From: CAXBCP01 sp963974055
GTDB taxonomy: Bacteria; Pseudomonadota; Alphaproteobacteria; MPNO01; UBA830
Reading direction: 5' to 3'
Length of the DNA stretch: 64,000 bases
NCBI GenBank assembly: GCA_963974055.1
Contig: CAXBCP010000002.1
Location: forward strand, 1 to 64,000
Below the pieces are notes generated by a model. It did not search any database, had not been told where the DNA came from, and saw only the letters and a list, made by a program, of their open reading frames with translations. Shown piece by piece: positions 37,564-47,062 of the stretch. Every line of letters begins with the position of its first letter. Positions within the stretch are counted from its first letter, which is position 1. The position numbers were made by a program, and so were the translations under genes.

Positions 37564-38394
37564 CTAGGACGCGGCCGCGGTGTCGCCGGCCTCCTGGCGG
37601 TAGGTCGGGTCGACATAGCGCCGGCCCGCCTCCCGGACATGGGCAAGAACCCGTTCGTCCCGGTCTTCCGTCGGAACCGGATCGAGATCCCAGTTATTGT
37701 TTACATCGACCCCGCGCACCAGGTCGGCCGGACGGCGGCCGATCGTCGATTTAACATGTGCCGGAAAATAGAACAGGCCGATGCCGATCCGCATCGCATC
37801 GGTATCGTTCGCTGCCGAACCGTGAACGATACGCTCATGATGGCAGGAGAACTGGCCGGCGCGGAGCACAAGGTCGGCGGCATCGGATTCATCGATTTCC
37901 TCGATCGACTGTCCGCGCGCCAGCAGGTTCTTCTCGTCGAACGTCTCGACGTGGGAATAGGCCTTTCCGAGATGCGACCCCGGTATAACCCTGACGCAGC
38001 CGTTCTCGGGCGTGCTGTCGGTGAGCGCCAGCCACACGGTGACAAGCTCGTGGGGATCGAGGCCGAAATAGGCGGAATCCTGATGCCAGGATACGAAAGA
38101 GCCGTCCTGCCCCGGCTTCATCCAGAAGCGCGACGACAGCGTCATGATATTCGGGCCGATCAGATCTTCGACGACGTCCAGGATCGCGGGATGGCGCGAA
38201 AATTCGAAGGACCGCCGGAAACACAGATGTCCCTTCACGACGATTTCCGACGCCCGCATGCCCTCGTCCCGTTCGAACGCCTCGAGATCGCCGCACATGG
38301 CCGCGGCGTCCGCCGGATCGACGCCGTCGAACGGCGCGAGGTAACCGTTTTCACGATAAAACGAGATTTGTTCCTCGGTAAGGACCTTGGGCAT
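37564..38394 (-). CDS. Phytanoyl-CoA dioxygenase (PhyH) family protein
   Basis: A 276-residue Fe(II)/2-oxoglutarate dioxygenase. The HxD facial-triad pair is in SWHQDSAYFG and the distal histidine in ERIVHGS, followed by an arginine (MRIGIG) that may hold 2-oxoglutarate. Bacterial PhyH proteins act on many small molecules; the substrate is unknown. The ATG at 38394 is preferred over a GTG four codons upstream. It lies just upstream of the amidase gene in the same direction. Confidence 0.87.
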   Translation of the reverse strand: MPKVLTEEQISFYRENGYLAPFDGVDPADAAAMCGDLEAFERDEGMRASEIVVKGHLCFRRSFEFSRHPAILDVVEDLIGPNIMTLSSRFWMKPGQDGSFVSWHQDSAYFGLDPHELVTVWLALTDSTPENGCVRVIPGSHLGKAYSHVETFDEKNLLARGQSIEEIDESDAADLVLRAGQFSCHHERIVHGSAANDTDAMRIGIGLFYFPAHVKSTIGRRPADLVRGVDVNNNWDLDPVPTEDRDERVLAHVREAGRRYVDPTYRQEAGDTAAAS

Positions 38395-38532
38395 GCGCTT
38401 ATACACTCCGGTTGTTTGGCAATCGGAGTTTACGCTGCCACCGGCCGCTTGAAACCCAATAAATTCAGGGCCGCCTTTGACGCGCCCGTGACAACGCTTC
38501 GGCGATGCGTGGATTTGCGGCCTGAAGCCAGT

Positions 38533-39135
38533 CTAATCCGGCAATAATCCACCCCTGCCCGGCAAACCCTGCCGGTCATCGGGGCCGCGATCCGAAACGT
38601 CACCGGAACGGGACGCTGCTTCGCCAATGGATATCGCCGCCAGTATACCGGGATCGCCCGTCAGTTTATGGTGTAAAACCAGCTCGGCGCCGGTGGCATT
38701 CCGATCGGCCATTGCCGCGCCCGTCGAATTCCCGTCGTCCAGCCCGCCATTCAGGGCGGCTTCGGCCGCAAGGCGTTTCTGTATTTCCTCGGCGATGGCT
38801 TTTTCGATCAGCCCCCGCTGCTGAGGCGACATTTCCGCAAGAGCTTCCTCGGTGAGGCCCATGCTCTGGAGGATTTCCGCCCGAAGTTCTTCCAGCTTTC
38901 TTTTATGGTTCTCCGCGATATACGCGAGGATGCCGTTTTCCTTGATATAGGCGACCTCCTTCTTCGCGGCAGCCGATTGAGCGCTTTCGGACACGGCGGT
39001 ATTTGCCGTCCGGGCAGCCCCGGAGACGCGCTCGCCGTCCAGCATCGACGCGAAGGCCACACCGGTCGGTTGTTGCTGTCCGGCTGAACCGAATAGTGCC
39101 GGTGTCGGACCGGCCTGACGGTCGCTGATCTGCAT
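38533..39135 (-). CDS. Uncharacterised helical protein
   Basis: A 200-residue soluble protein I do not recognise. The N-terminal 40 residues are Gly/Ala/Gln-rich. A charged helical core (about 60-130) contains VAYIKENGILAYI, LEELRAEILQSMGLTEEAL and SPQQRGLIEKAIAEEIQKRL; this core resembles short helical segments I have seen in other alphaproteobacterial proteins of unknown role. The C-terminal 70 residues are disordered-looking. No signal peptide or transmembrane segment is seen. GGGAGA lies six bases before the ATG, so it is likely expressed. Confidence 0.65.
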   Translation of the reverse strand: MQISDRQAGPTPALFGSAGQQQPTGVAFASMLDGERVSGAARTANTAVSESAQSAAAKKEVAYIKENGILAYIAENHKRKLEELRAEILQSMGLTEEALAEMSPQQRGLIEKAIAEEIQKRLAAEAALNGGLDDGNSTGAAMADRNATGAELVLHHKLTGDPGILAAISIGEAASRSGDVSDRGPDDRQGLPGRGGLLPD

Positions 39136-39218
39136 GTCTGTCTCCCGTCGCAAATTCCGGAAGCAACAGCCGATGCAAGAAATATGCCAAATCCATGACG
39201 AACGTGGTTAACGAATCC

Positions 39219-40802
<1,584 letters not shown>

Positions 40803-41109
40803 TCTTTCCTCCGTTGTCGTCCGGCTATCCGCCGGTTTTTTCGTCTTTTGCAATCATTCTTACCGCCGCCGCAATAACATGCAAAGAAAAGCGCGGTCAT
40901 GGAGCGCATCCGGGCCGTAGGGGCAGAACCGACTGGGTAAATATGCATATCCCCATTCGCACAGCCCCATTTACGCGCCGGATGTAGCGGGTATCTTGTG
41001 GGCCGACCGCAACGGCCTTACGGAAACACGATTGCGGGAGTGCAGCATAGGGATACCGATCCAAGTGACGATTACCCACACGAACCACCCGCCCGCGGGA
41101 ACGGAACCA
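40803..41109. promoter_or_regulatory. Divergent promoter region of two aryl-CoA ligases
   Basis: A 307-base gene-free gap. It contains an inverted pair TTTTGCA (40846-40852) and TGCAAAG (40880-40886), and a hairpin CCGGC/GCCGG at 40821-40835 followed by a T-run, which in the plus direction looks like a weak terminator. BoxR/BzdR-type benzoate regulators recognise TGCA-containing repeats, but a link here is speculative. No gene is seen. Confidence 0.4.
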
Positions 41110-42735
41110 ATGCCATTTTATTCCGATGACTGGCGGGGCTGGACCGATCCCGGCATCCCCGAAATGTTCAATCCGACGGAATGCCTCCTCGACAAGCACC
41201 GCGGCACCCCGACGGAAACCCGCACGGCGCTGATCGTCGATGAAGCTGAATACAGCTACGCGGACCTTCTGGACCGCGCCGGACGGGCGGCAAACGCCCT
41301 GACCGGTATCGGGCTGGACGCGGAAACGCGGCTTCTTATGTTCGGCACCGACAGCGCCGACTATATCGCGATGTGGCTCGGCGCGGTGCGGGCGGGAATT
41401 GTTCCCGCCGTCGTGTCCGATCTCTACAAGGCGGAGAACCTGCTCTATTTCATCCGCGATACCGCCGCGAAGGCGCTGTATATCGACGGCGCACAGATCG
41501 ACAAGCTTATCGCGATCAAGGATGAACTGCCCTCGTCCCTGAAATGCATCATCGTTCACGGCGGACCGGCAACCGTTTCCGGCATGCCGGAAACCGTCGG
41601 ACAATTCGGCAGCACGTCGATCATCGACAGCGCGTCTCCCGACTTTATCCCCGTCCCCCGTCACCGGAACGACGTCTGTTACATGTTCTATTCCGGCGGC
41701 ACGACCGGGACCGCCAAGGGCATCACCCACCTCGCCCACGACTTCGTTCTGGTGCCGGAACGCCAGGGCGCGTTCTGGGAATACGGCCCCGACGACATCG
41801 TTCACGCGACGTCGAAAAAATACTTCACCCACGGATTGTGGCCGGGCGTCCTGATCCCGCTGTACTGGGGAGCAACCAGCGCCGTCAGCGCGTTGCCGCC
41901 GAGCCCGGAAAACGTGCTCGGGTTTCTGTCCCGCCACCGGATAACCAAGCTCGTCACCGTGCCGACAATCGTCAAGAACGTGATGCTGCATATCGACCAG
42001 ACGGGAGAAAAACCGGACACCCCGGCCCTGTCCCTGGCGATCACGGCGTCGGAAAAAATGGCGCCGGAAATCTTCGAAAAATTCCACGACCTGTTCGGCA
42101 TCGAGCTGATGGATTCCATCGGCTCGTCCGAAATCACCTATGAATGGATCGCCAACCGGCAAAAGGAATTCAGACGGGGCAGTCTGGGCAAACCCGTCTT
42201 CGGCTACGAGGTCCGACTGGTGGACGCCGACGGTAACGACGTGACCACGCCCCATACCGACGGCGAAGCCTGGATCAACAGCGCCACGGGCTGCTTTTTC
42301 TACTGGCGGAAATTCGAAAAATCGCGCGAAACGTTTATCGGTCCCTGGGTGCGCACCGGAGACACTCTCCATTTCGACGAAGACGGTTTCTTCTGGTTCT
42401 CCGGCCGGTCGGACGACGTGTTCAAGGTAAGGGGGCTCTGGGTCTCGCCGATCGAAGTCGAAGCGGCGATTACCGGGCACGATTCCGTGCTGGAAGCCGC
42501 CGTGATTTCCTACGAAGACCGGGACGGCCTGACGAAGCCGAAGGCGTTCGTCGTGGTCAAACCGGGCGTCGATACATCGGATGCGCTTGCCGACGAAATC
42601 CGCAACAACGTCCGCGCCATCGGCGGGTACAAGGTGCCCGAGGAAATCGAATTCGTGGACACGGTACCGCGCACGACGCTGATGAAAATCGATCGCCGCA
42701 CGCTTCGGATGGAAGAGGCGGCAAACCGAAGCTAA
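41110..42735 (+). CDS. Second aryl-CoA ligase (benzoate/aminobenzoate-CoA ligase-like)
   Basis: A 541-residue adenylate-forming enzyme with FYSGGTTGTAKGITH, SKKYFTHGLWPGVLIPL, DSIGSSEITYEW, RTGDTLHFDEDG and the terminal catalytic lysine in LMKIDRRTL. It is clearly diverged from the ligase on the other side of the promoter region, so it is not a recent duplicate and may activate a different aromatic acid. The ATG at 41110 is preceded by GGGAACGGA. A shared terminator separates it from boxB, which converges on it. Confidence 0.82.
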   Translation: MPFYSDDWRGWTDPGIPEMFNPTECLLDKHRGTPTETRTALIVDEAEYSYADLLDRAGRAANALTGIGLDAETRLLMFGTDSADYIAMWLGAVRAGIVPAVVSDLYKAENLLYFIRDTAAKALYIDGAQIDKLIAIKDELPSSLKCIIVHGGPATVSGMPETVGQFGSTSIIDSASPDFIPVPRHRNDVCYMFYSGGTTGTAKGITHLAHDFVLVPERQGAFWEYGPDDIVHATSKKYFTHGLWPGVLIPLYWGATSAVSALPPSPENVLGFLSRHRITKLVTVPTIVKNVMLHIDQTGEKPDTPALSLAITASEKMAPEIFEKFHDLFGIELMDSIGSSEITYEWIANRQKEFRRGSLGKPVFGYEVRLVDADGNDVTTPHTDGEAWINSATGCFFYWRKFEKSRETFIGPWVRTGDTLHFDEDGFFWFSGRSDDVFKVRGLWVSPIEVEAAITGHDSVLEAAVISYEDRDGLTKPKAFVVVKPGVDTSDALADEIRNNVRAIGGYKVPEEIEFVDTVPRTTLMKIDRRTLRMEEAANRS

Positions 42736-42774
42736 AAGGGCGCGGTACAACGACCGGCCGAAAACAACGCGTTG

Positions 42775-42809
42775 AAAAAGGCGGACGCCACCGGGCGCCT
42801 GTCTTTTTT
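42775..42809. terminator. Bidirectional terminator between the second ligase and boxB
   Basis: An imperfect hairpin with A-run on the left and T-run on the right; the strongest part pairs GACGCC-type bases with GGCGCC around a short ACCG loop, with some G-U wobble below. It lies 40 bases past the ligase stop and 26 bases past the boxB stop. Confidence 0.75.
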
Positions 42810-42834
42810 CATCGGAACGTTGCAACGCGCCGTC

Positions 42835-44262
42835 TCAGTTGAATTTCACGTATTCGAAATCGAACGGATGGCCGTGAATGCCGCGGGTCGGCGGCGCGAT
42901 CCAGCTGGCGATCTTGCCGTGCTCGTAGCAGGGTTTCATCAGCGAGGTGACGAATTCCCGGTCCGCCGCGGTCGGCAGCCAGCTATCGACGTGCTGGGTC
43001 CAGTCGCCCTCCCCGATCACCCGGCCGTCGGGCGACACCTTGACCTCGGCGAAATTCCCGATGGCGCGATGGAAACCGCGATGCGGCAGCGCGAACCGGA
43101 AATCGTGGCCGTGCTTCTCAATCACCTTGTTCCAGCGGTTCAGGCCGCGCTGGCAGTCATCGATATAATCCTGGCGCAGTTTTTCGTTGATCGACGTCAG
43201 CGCCGGCTGATCCCGCGCAACGATTTTCTCGCCTTCCAGCATGAGGACCGAATACTGGTCGTTTACCAGAAGATGATCGTCGTCGATCTTCGCTTCGTGA
43301 AAACGCCCCTTCAGCCCCTGCGTGTAGTAATTCGCGGCATTGGTGGACAATTCCTGGCCGAACAGATCGACCGACACGGAATAGTGGAAATTGATCCACC
43401 GCTGCAGGGTTTCCAGGTCGATCGCGCCAGCCTGACGGACCCGTTCGGGGTCGTCGGTGCCGATTTCGTCCATGACCTCGCAGGTACGTTTGACGATCCG
43501 CATCACACCGGATTCGCCGACAAACATATGATGGGCTTCTTCGGTCAGCATGAACTGACAGGTGCGTGCCAGCGGGTCGAACGCGCTTTCCGCCAGCGAT
43601 GCGAGCTGGAACTTGCCGTCCCGGTCGGTAAAGAACGCGAACATGAACATGGACAGCCATTCGGGCGTCGGCTCGTTGAACGCGCCCAGAATGCGCGGCT
43701 TATCCGCATCGCCGGAATGCCGCTCCAGCATCATTTCGGCTTCTTCGCGGCCGTCGCGGCCGAAATGGGCATGCAGCAGGTAGACCATCGCCCACAGGTG
43801 ACGGCCTTCCTCGACATTTATCTGAAACAGGTTACGCAGATCGTAGAGCGACGGCGCCGTCTGGCCGAGCAGGCGCTGCTGTTCGACCGATGCGGGCTCT
43901 GTGTCGCCCTGGGTAACGATCAGCCGGCGCAGGGTGGAGCGGTATTCGCCCGGCACCTCCTGCCAGACGTCTTCGCCCTTGTGATCGCCAAAGCCGATCT
44001 TGCGGTCCGGCACCGGCTCGTTAAGGAAAATCCCCCAGCGGTATTCCGGCATTTTCACATAATCGAAATGCGCCCAGCCGTCGGCGCTGACATCCACCGC
44101 CGTCCGCAGCAATACGTCGTAGCCCTGGGTTCCCTCCGGGCCGAGTTCGTCCCACCAGCTGAGATAGTTCGGCAGCCACGATTCCAGCGCCCGTTGAAGG
44201 CGGCGGTTTTCGCTGAGATCCACGTTGTTGGGGATACGTTCGTTGTAATTGATGGACGACAT
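42835..44262 (-). CDS. boxB: Benzoyl-CoA 2,3-epoxidase, oxygenase component BoxB
   Basis: A 475-residue class I diiron protein that epoxidises benzoyl-CoA with O2 in the aerobic box pathway. The diiron ligands are expected in INVEEGRHLWAMVYLL and LTEEAHHMFVGE. Further BoxB features are the N-terminal IDYNERIPNNV-like start (here SSINYNERIPNNVDL), NAANYYTQGLKGRF, and a C-terminal RGIHGHPFDFEYVKF. Length and order match known BoxB. The reductase BoxA that feeds it electrons is not encoded in this window. boxC lies 56 bases upstream in the same operon. GAGGA precedes the ATG. Confidence 0.95.
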   Translation of the reverse strand: MSSINYNERIPNNVDLSENRRLQRALESWLPNYLSWWDELGPEGTQGYDVLLRTAVDVSADGWAHFDYVKMPEYRWGIFLNEPVPDRKIGFGDHKGEDVWQEVPGEYRSTLRRLIVTQGDTEPASVEQQRLLGQTAPSLYDLRNLFQINVEEGRHLWAMVYLLHAHFGRDGREEAEMMLERHSGDADKPRILGAFNEPTPEWLSMFMFAFFTDRDGKFQLASLAESAFDPLARTCQFMLTEEAHHMFVGESGVMRIVKRTCEVMDEIGTDDPERVRQAGAIDLETLQRWINFHYSVSVDLFGQELSTNAANYYTQGLKGRFHEAKIDDDHLLVNDQYSVLMLEGEKIVARDQPALTSINEKLRQDYIDDCQRGLNRWNKVIEKHGHDFRFALPHRGFHRAIGNFAEVKVSPDGRVIGEGDWTQHVDSWLPTAADREFVTSLMKPCYEHGKIASWIAPPTRGIHGHPFDFEYVKFN

Positions 44263-44318
44263 GTCTCGGTCCTCTGACTATCTGATCGTTAATGCAATGC
44301 GGCGCGTATCCGGACGGT

Positions 44319-46010
44319 TCAGACCCGTTGTTTGTTGTAGGCCGCCTTCTGGCCGGAACCGTATACCTGCAGCGCACCATCCTCGCCGACGGCGTTGGGG
44401 CGCTGGAATATCCAGTTCTGCCACGCGGACAAACGCCCGAATATCTTGGTTTCCAGGGTTTCCGGCCCGGCGAAGCGAAGGCTGGCTTCCATCCCGGTCA
44501 GCGCGTCGGGCGAAAAACTGGCCCGCTCCTCTATGGCGATACGGACTTCGTCTTCCCAGTCGATATCGTCGGGAATGAAGGTCACGAGGCCGAGTTCATC
44601 CGCGTCGGCAGCCTCAAGCGGCTCGCCGATTTTTGCCTTCGCGTTCTCGACCATCGACGGGTCGTTCAGAAAACGGTGTTCGAGCCGTGTCAGACCGTTC
44701 GGCATTGTCAACGGCCCGAAATTCATCCCGGTCAGTACGACCGACGCATCGGGCTCGTTCGATCCTTCGAACCCGCCATCCAGCATGAACGAGCGGTCGG
44801 CGGCGACCACCAGTTCAAGCAGCGTACCGGTGAAACAACTGCCGGGCTCGACCAGCGCGATCAGCGACCGCGACGACACATCGATGCGCTTGAACGTCCG
44901 CTTCAGGAACAGCGTGATTTCGCGGACAAGCCAGTGATCGGCATTATCGAGCAGCGCCTTGTCTGCGGCTTCGACATTCGCCGAATCCCCTTCGGTCCGG
45001 AAAACCCAGGTGCCGATTTCCTTTTCATTGACACGCAGCTCCATGATCGCGTCTTCGAGGTCGCGCGCCAGCGCGAACGGCCAGAACGCAACCCCCTGGG
45101 CCTCGATGCCAGCAATATCGGACGGCGGCGGTTCCGCCGGGGCCCTGATGGTGATGGTCGCCATGGCGAGCGCGCGATCGAGCTCGACCGTGATGTTGTC
45201 GTAAACGATGCGCGTGTCTTCGATCGTCCGGTTCAGCGGCGTCAGCGTCACGCCCTTTCCGTCGGCCGGCCGGTCGGTCGCCGACGCGAATTCGGCGGCG
45301 CGGGCGGCGACATCGTCATCGAATTTCGACCGCGGAACGATTTCGTCAACCAGATCCCAGTCGGTCGCGCGCTTGCCGCGGATGCCCTCGGACGTGGTGC
45401 AGAAATAGTCGGCGCGATCGTGGCGCACCTTGCGCTTGTCGACCAGGCGGGTGAGCCCGCCGGTTCCCGGCAGCACGGCCAGCAGCGGCAGTTCAGGCAG
45501 CGACACGGTCGACGTGCCGTCATCGATCAGCATGATATGATCGCAGGCCAGCGCCAGTTCGTACCCGCCCCCGGCGCAGGCGCCGTTCACGGCCGCGATG
45601 AACCGGATACCGGAATGATCGGTCGCGTCTTCGATGCCGTTGCGGGTCTCGTTCGTGAATTTGCAGAAATTGACCTTATGGGCGTGGGTCGATTGCGACA
45701 GCATACGGATGTTCGCACCTGCGCAGAACACCCGCGGCTTGTCCGACGTCATGACGACGGCACCCACTTCCGGGTGTTCGAACCGGATCCGCTGAAGCGC
45801 GTCGTAAAGTTCGATATCGACGCCAAGGTCATAGGAATTGAGCTTCAACTCATATCCCGGAAACAGGCCGGCATTTTCATCGACGTCCAGCGCCAGACGG
45901 GCCACACGCCCATCAACGGTAAGATTCCAGTGACGGTACCTGTCGGGGCTCGTCCGGAAATCGATCCGCGGCTCTCCGGCGGCGGTGGTTGCTGCAGAAT
46001 CGGTCGACAT
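44319..46010 (-). CDS. boxC: 2,3-epoxybenzoyl-CoA dihydrolase BoxC
   Basis: A 563-residue crotonase-superfamily enzyme that opens epoxybenzoyl-CoA and releases formate, giving 3,4-dehydroadipyl-CoA semialdehyde. The first crotonase half has CAGANIRML and AAVNGACAGGGYELALACDHI (oxyanion hole and catalytic glutamate region). The double-length architecture and the C-terminal RPNAVGEDGALQVYG are typical of BoxC. The ATG at 46010 follows GGAGG. boxC leads the operon; boxD for the next oxidation step is absent from the window. Confidence 0.95.
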   Translation of the reverse strand: MSTDSAATTAAGEPRIDFRTSPDRYRHWNLTVDGRVARLALDVDENAGLFPGYELKLNSYDLGVDIELYDALQRIRFEHPEVGAVVMTSDKPRVFCAGANIRMLSQSTHAHKVNFCKFTNETRNGIEDATDHSGIRFIAAVNGACAGGGYELALACDHIMLIDDGTSTVSLPELPLLAVLPGTGGLTRLVDKRKVRHDRADYFCTTSEGIRGKRATDWDLVDEIVPRSKFDDDVAARAAEFASATDRPADGKGVTLTPLNRTIEDTRIVYDNITVELDRALAMATITIRAPAEPPPSDIAGIEAQGVAFWPFALARDLEDAIMELRVNEKEIGTWVFRTEGDSANVEAADKALLDNADHWLVREITLFLKRTFKRIDVSSRSLIALVEPGSCFTGTLLELVVAADRSFMLDGGFEGSNEPDASVVLTGMNFGPLTMPNGLTRLEHRFLNDPSMVENAKAKIGEPLEAADADELGLVTFIPDDIDWEDEVRIAIEERASFSPDALTGMEASLRFAGPETLETKIFGRLSAWQNWIFQRPNAVGEDGALQVYGSGQKAAYNKQRV

Positions 46011-46096
46011 GTGGCCTCCAGTTGGATCCCGTTTCCTGAATAAAAGCGCCAAATTCCGGGAATATTTATGGTTTTGACGCCGCCCAAATAATACTG

Positions 46097-46110
46097 ACTA
46101 TTTGGATAGT
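46097..46110. promoter_or_regulatory. Small dyad upstream of boxC
   Basis: ACTAT and ATAGT separated by TTGG, inside an AT-rich stretch 87 bases before the boxC start. It may be part of a promoter or an operator. The rest of the 281-base gap (46011-46291) shows no gene. Confidence 0.3.
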
Positions 46111-46291
46111 ATGTTAAAAGCCGCGAAAATTCAAGTGCAAAATGAATCTTTTTCGCCCCACATCCGCACCGGCCTCGCGCGCAGAATCGTAACCCCGGCG
46201 CCTCCGGGTTAGCCGGAACGGAAACTCAATATCGCTATGTGTCCACGATGCCAGGGCCGTCGGTAGCCGGACTTGCAGGGGCCAAACCGCC

Positions 46292-47062
46292 CTAACGAAC
46301 CGTAAGTACGGAAATCGAATTCAGCCCAAGGCGTTCGTGCAGGGTGGAAACCGCAGCGCCATCCGACAGGCCGGTCACCACCAGCGTGGGCGTGGCGGAC
46401 AGAACCCGGTCCAGAACCGCGTCGAAGTTTTCATGCCCCCCTGCCCCGACCTCTATCCGGTCCACCTGGGCCGCGCCGGCAGGACTGCCACGCCGTGCAA
46501 TTCGGCGGGCTATGCCGGCCGCGCGCTCTCCCAGCGGACCGGCATCGGCGACAACGAGAATATGCCGGGTCTCCACCGGCAATTGCGATACCAGGAGCAC
46601 CGAGCCGCGTACCCCGGCAGCCGCCTGAACGGCGTCCCGGTCGACCGATCGCGCGCCGCCGAATTTTGCGTGAAAGCCCGCAATAACGAAGAGCTCGGCA
46701 TTGCTTTTCAGCGTCGCGTCGATCAGCCCGATCCCGGGCAGTTCCCGAACCGAACAGAATACCCGGCGGCGTTCCGCCGTTCGCCGCATTGTCGCCCGGG
46801 CCAGAGCCAGCGGCCCTGCCCGCCGGGTCTGAACAGCCCGTTTGTCGAATATCGCGGCCTTTCCGGTGTGCAGGTCGAATATCCTGCCGAAGGGCAATTG
46901 TGACATCCGCGCAATATCCGGGTCGTCGACCAGAAGCGCCTCGAGGTCGGCGCCAAGCGAAATCGCGAGGTCCATAGCCGCTTCGAGCAGGGCCGGTGCG
47001 GCGCACCCCGGGTCGAAAGCGACCGCGATCTTGCGGATTCCGGACCGGTTATCGGCGGTCAT
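46292..47062 (-). CDS. Usp-like nucleotide-binding-fold protein
   Basis: A 256-residue cytoplasmic protein that looks like two degenerate universal-stress-protein-type halves: an N-terminal IRKIAVAFDPG strand/helix start, then ETRHILVVADAG and VDRIEVGAGG later. The usual ATP-binding GxxGxxxxxxxxxG(S/T) motif of Usp proteins is not evident, so nucleotide binding is doubtful. The ATG at 47062 overlaps the stop of the Lon-like protease gene (ATGA), so the two are translationally coupled. A regulatory or adaptor role for the protease is a guess. Confidence 0.6.
   Translation of the reverse strand: MTADNRSGIRKIAVAFDPGCAAPALLEAAMDLAISLGADLEALLVDDPDIARMSQLPFGRIFDLHTGKAAIFDKRAVQTRRAGPLALARATMRRTAERRRVFCSVRELPGIGLIDATLKSNAELFVIAGFHAKFGGARSVDRDAVQAAAGVRGSVLLVSQLPVETRHILVVADAGPLGERAAGIARRIARRGSPAGAAQVDRIEVGAGGHENFDAVLDRVLSATPTLVVTGLSDGAAVSTLHERLGLNSISVLTVR

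Noticed and set aside
40897..42825. A 642-codon minus-strand frame over the second ligase
   Set aside because: Shadow of the ligase on the plus strand; the ligase motifs and ribosome site decide in favour of the plus strand.
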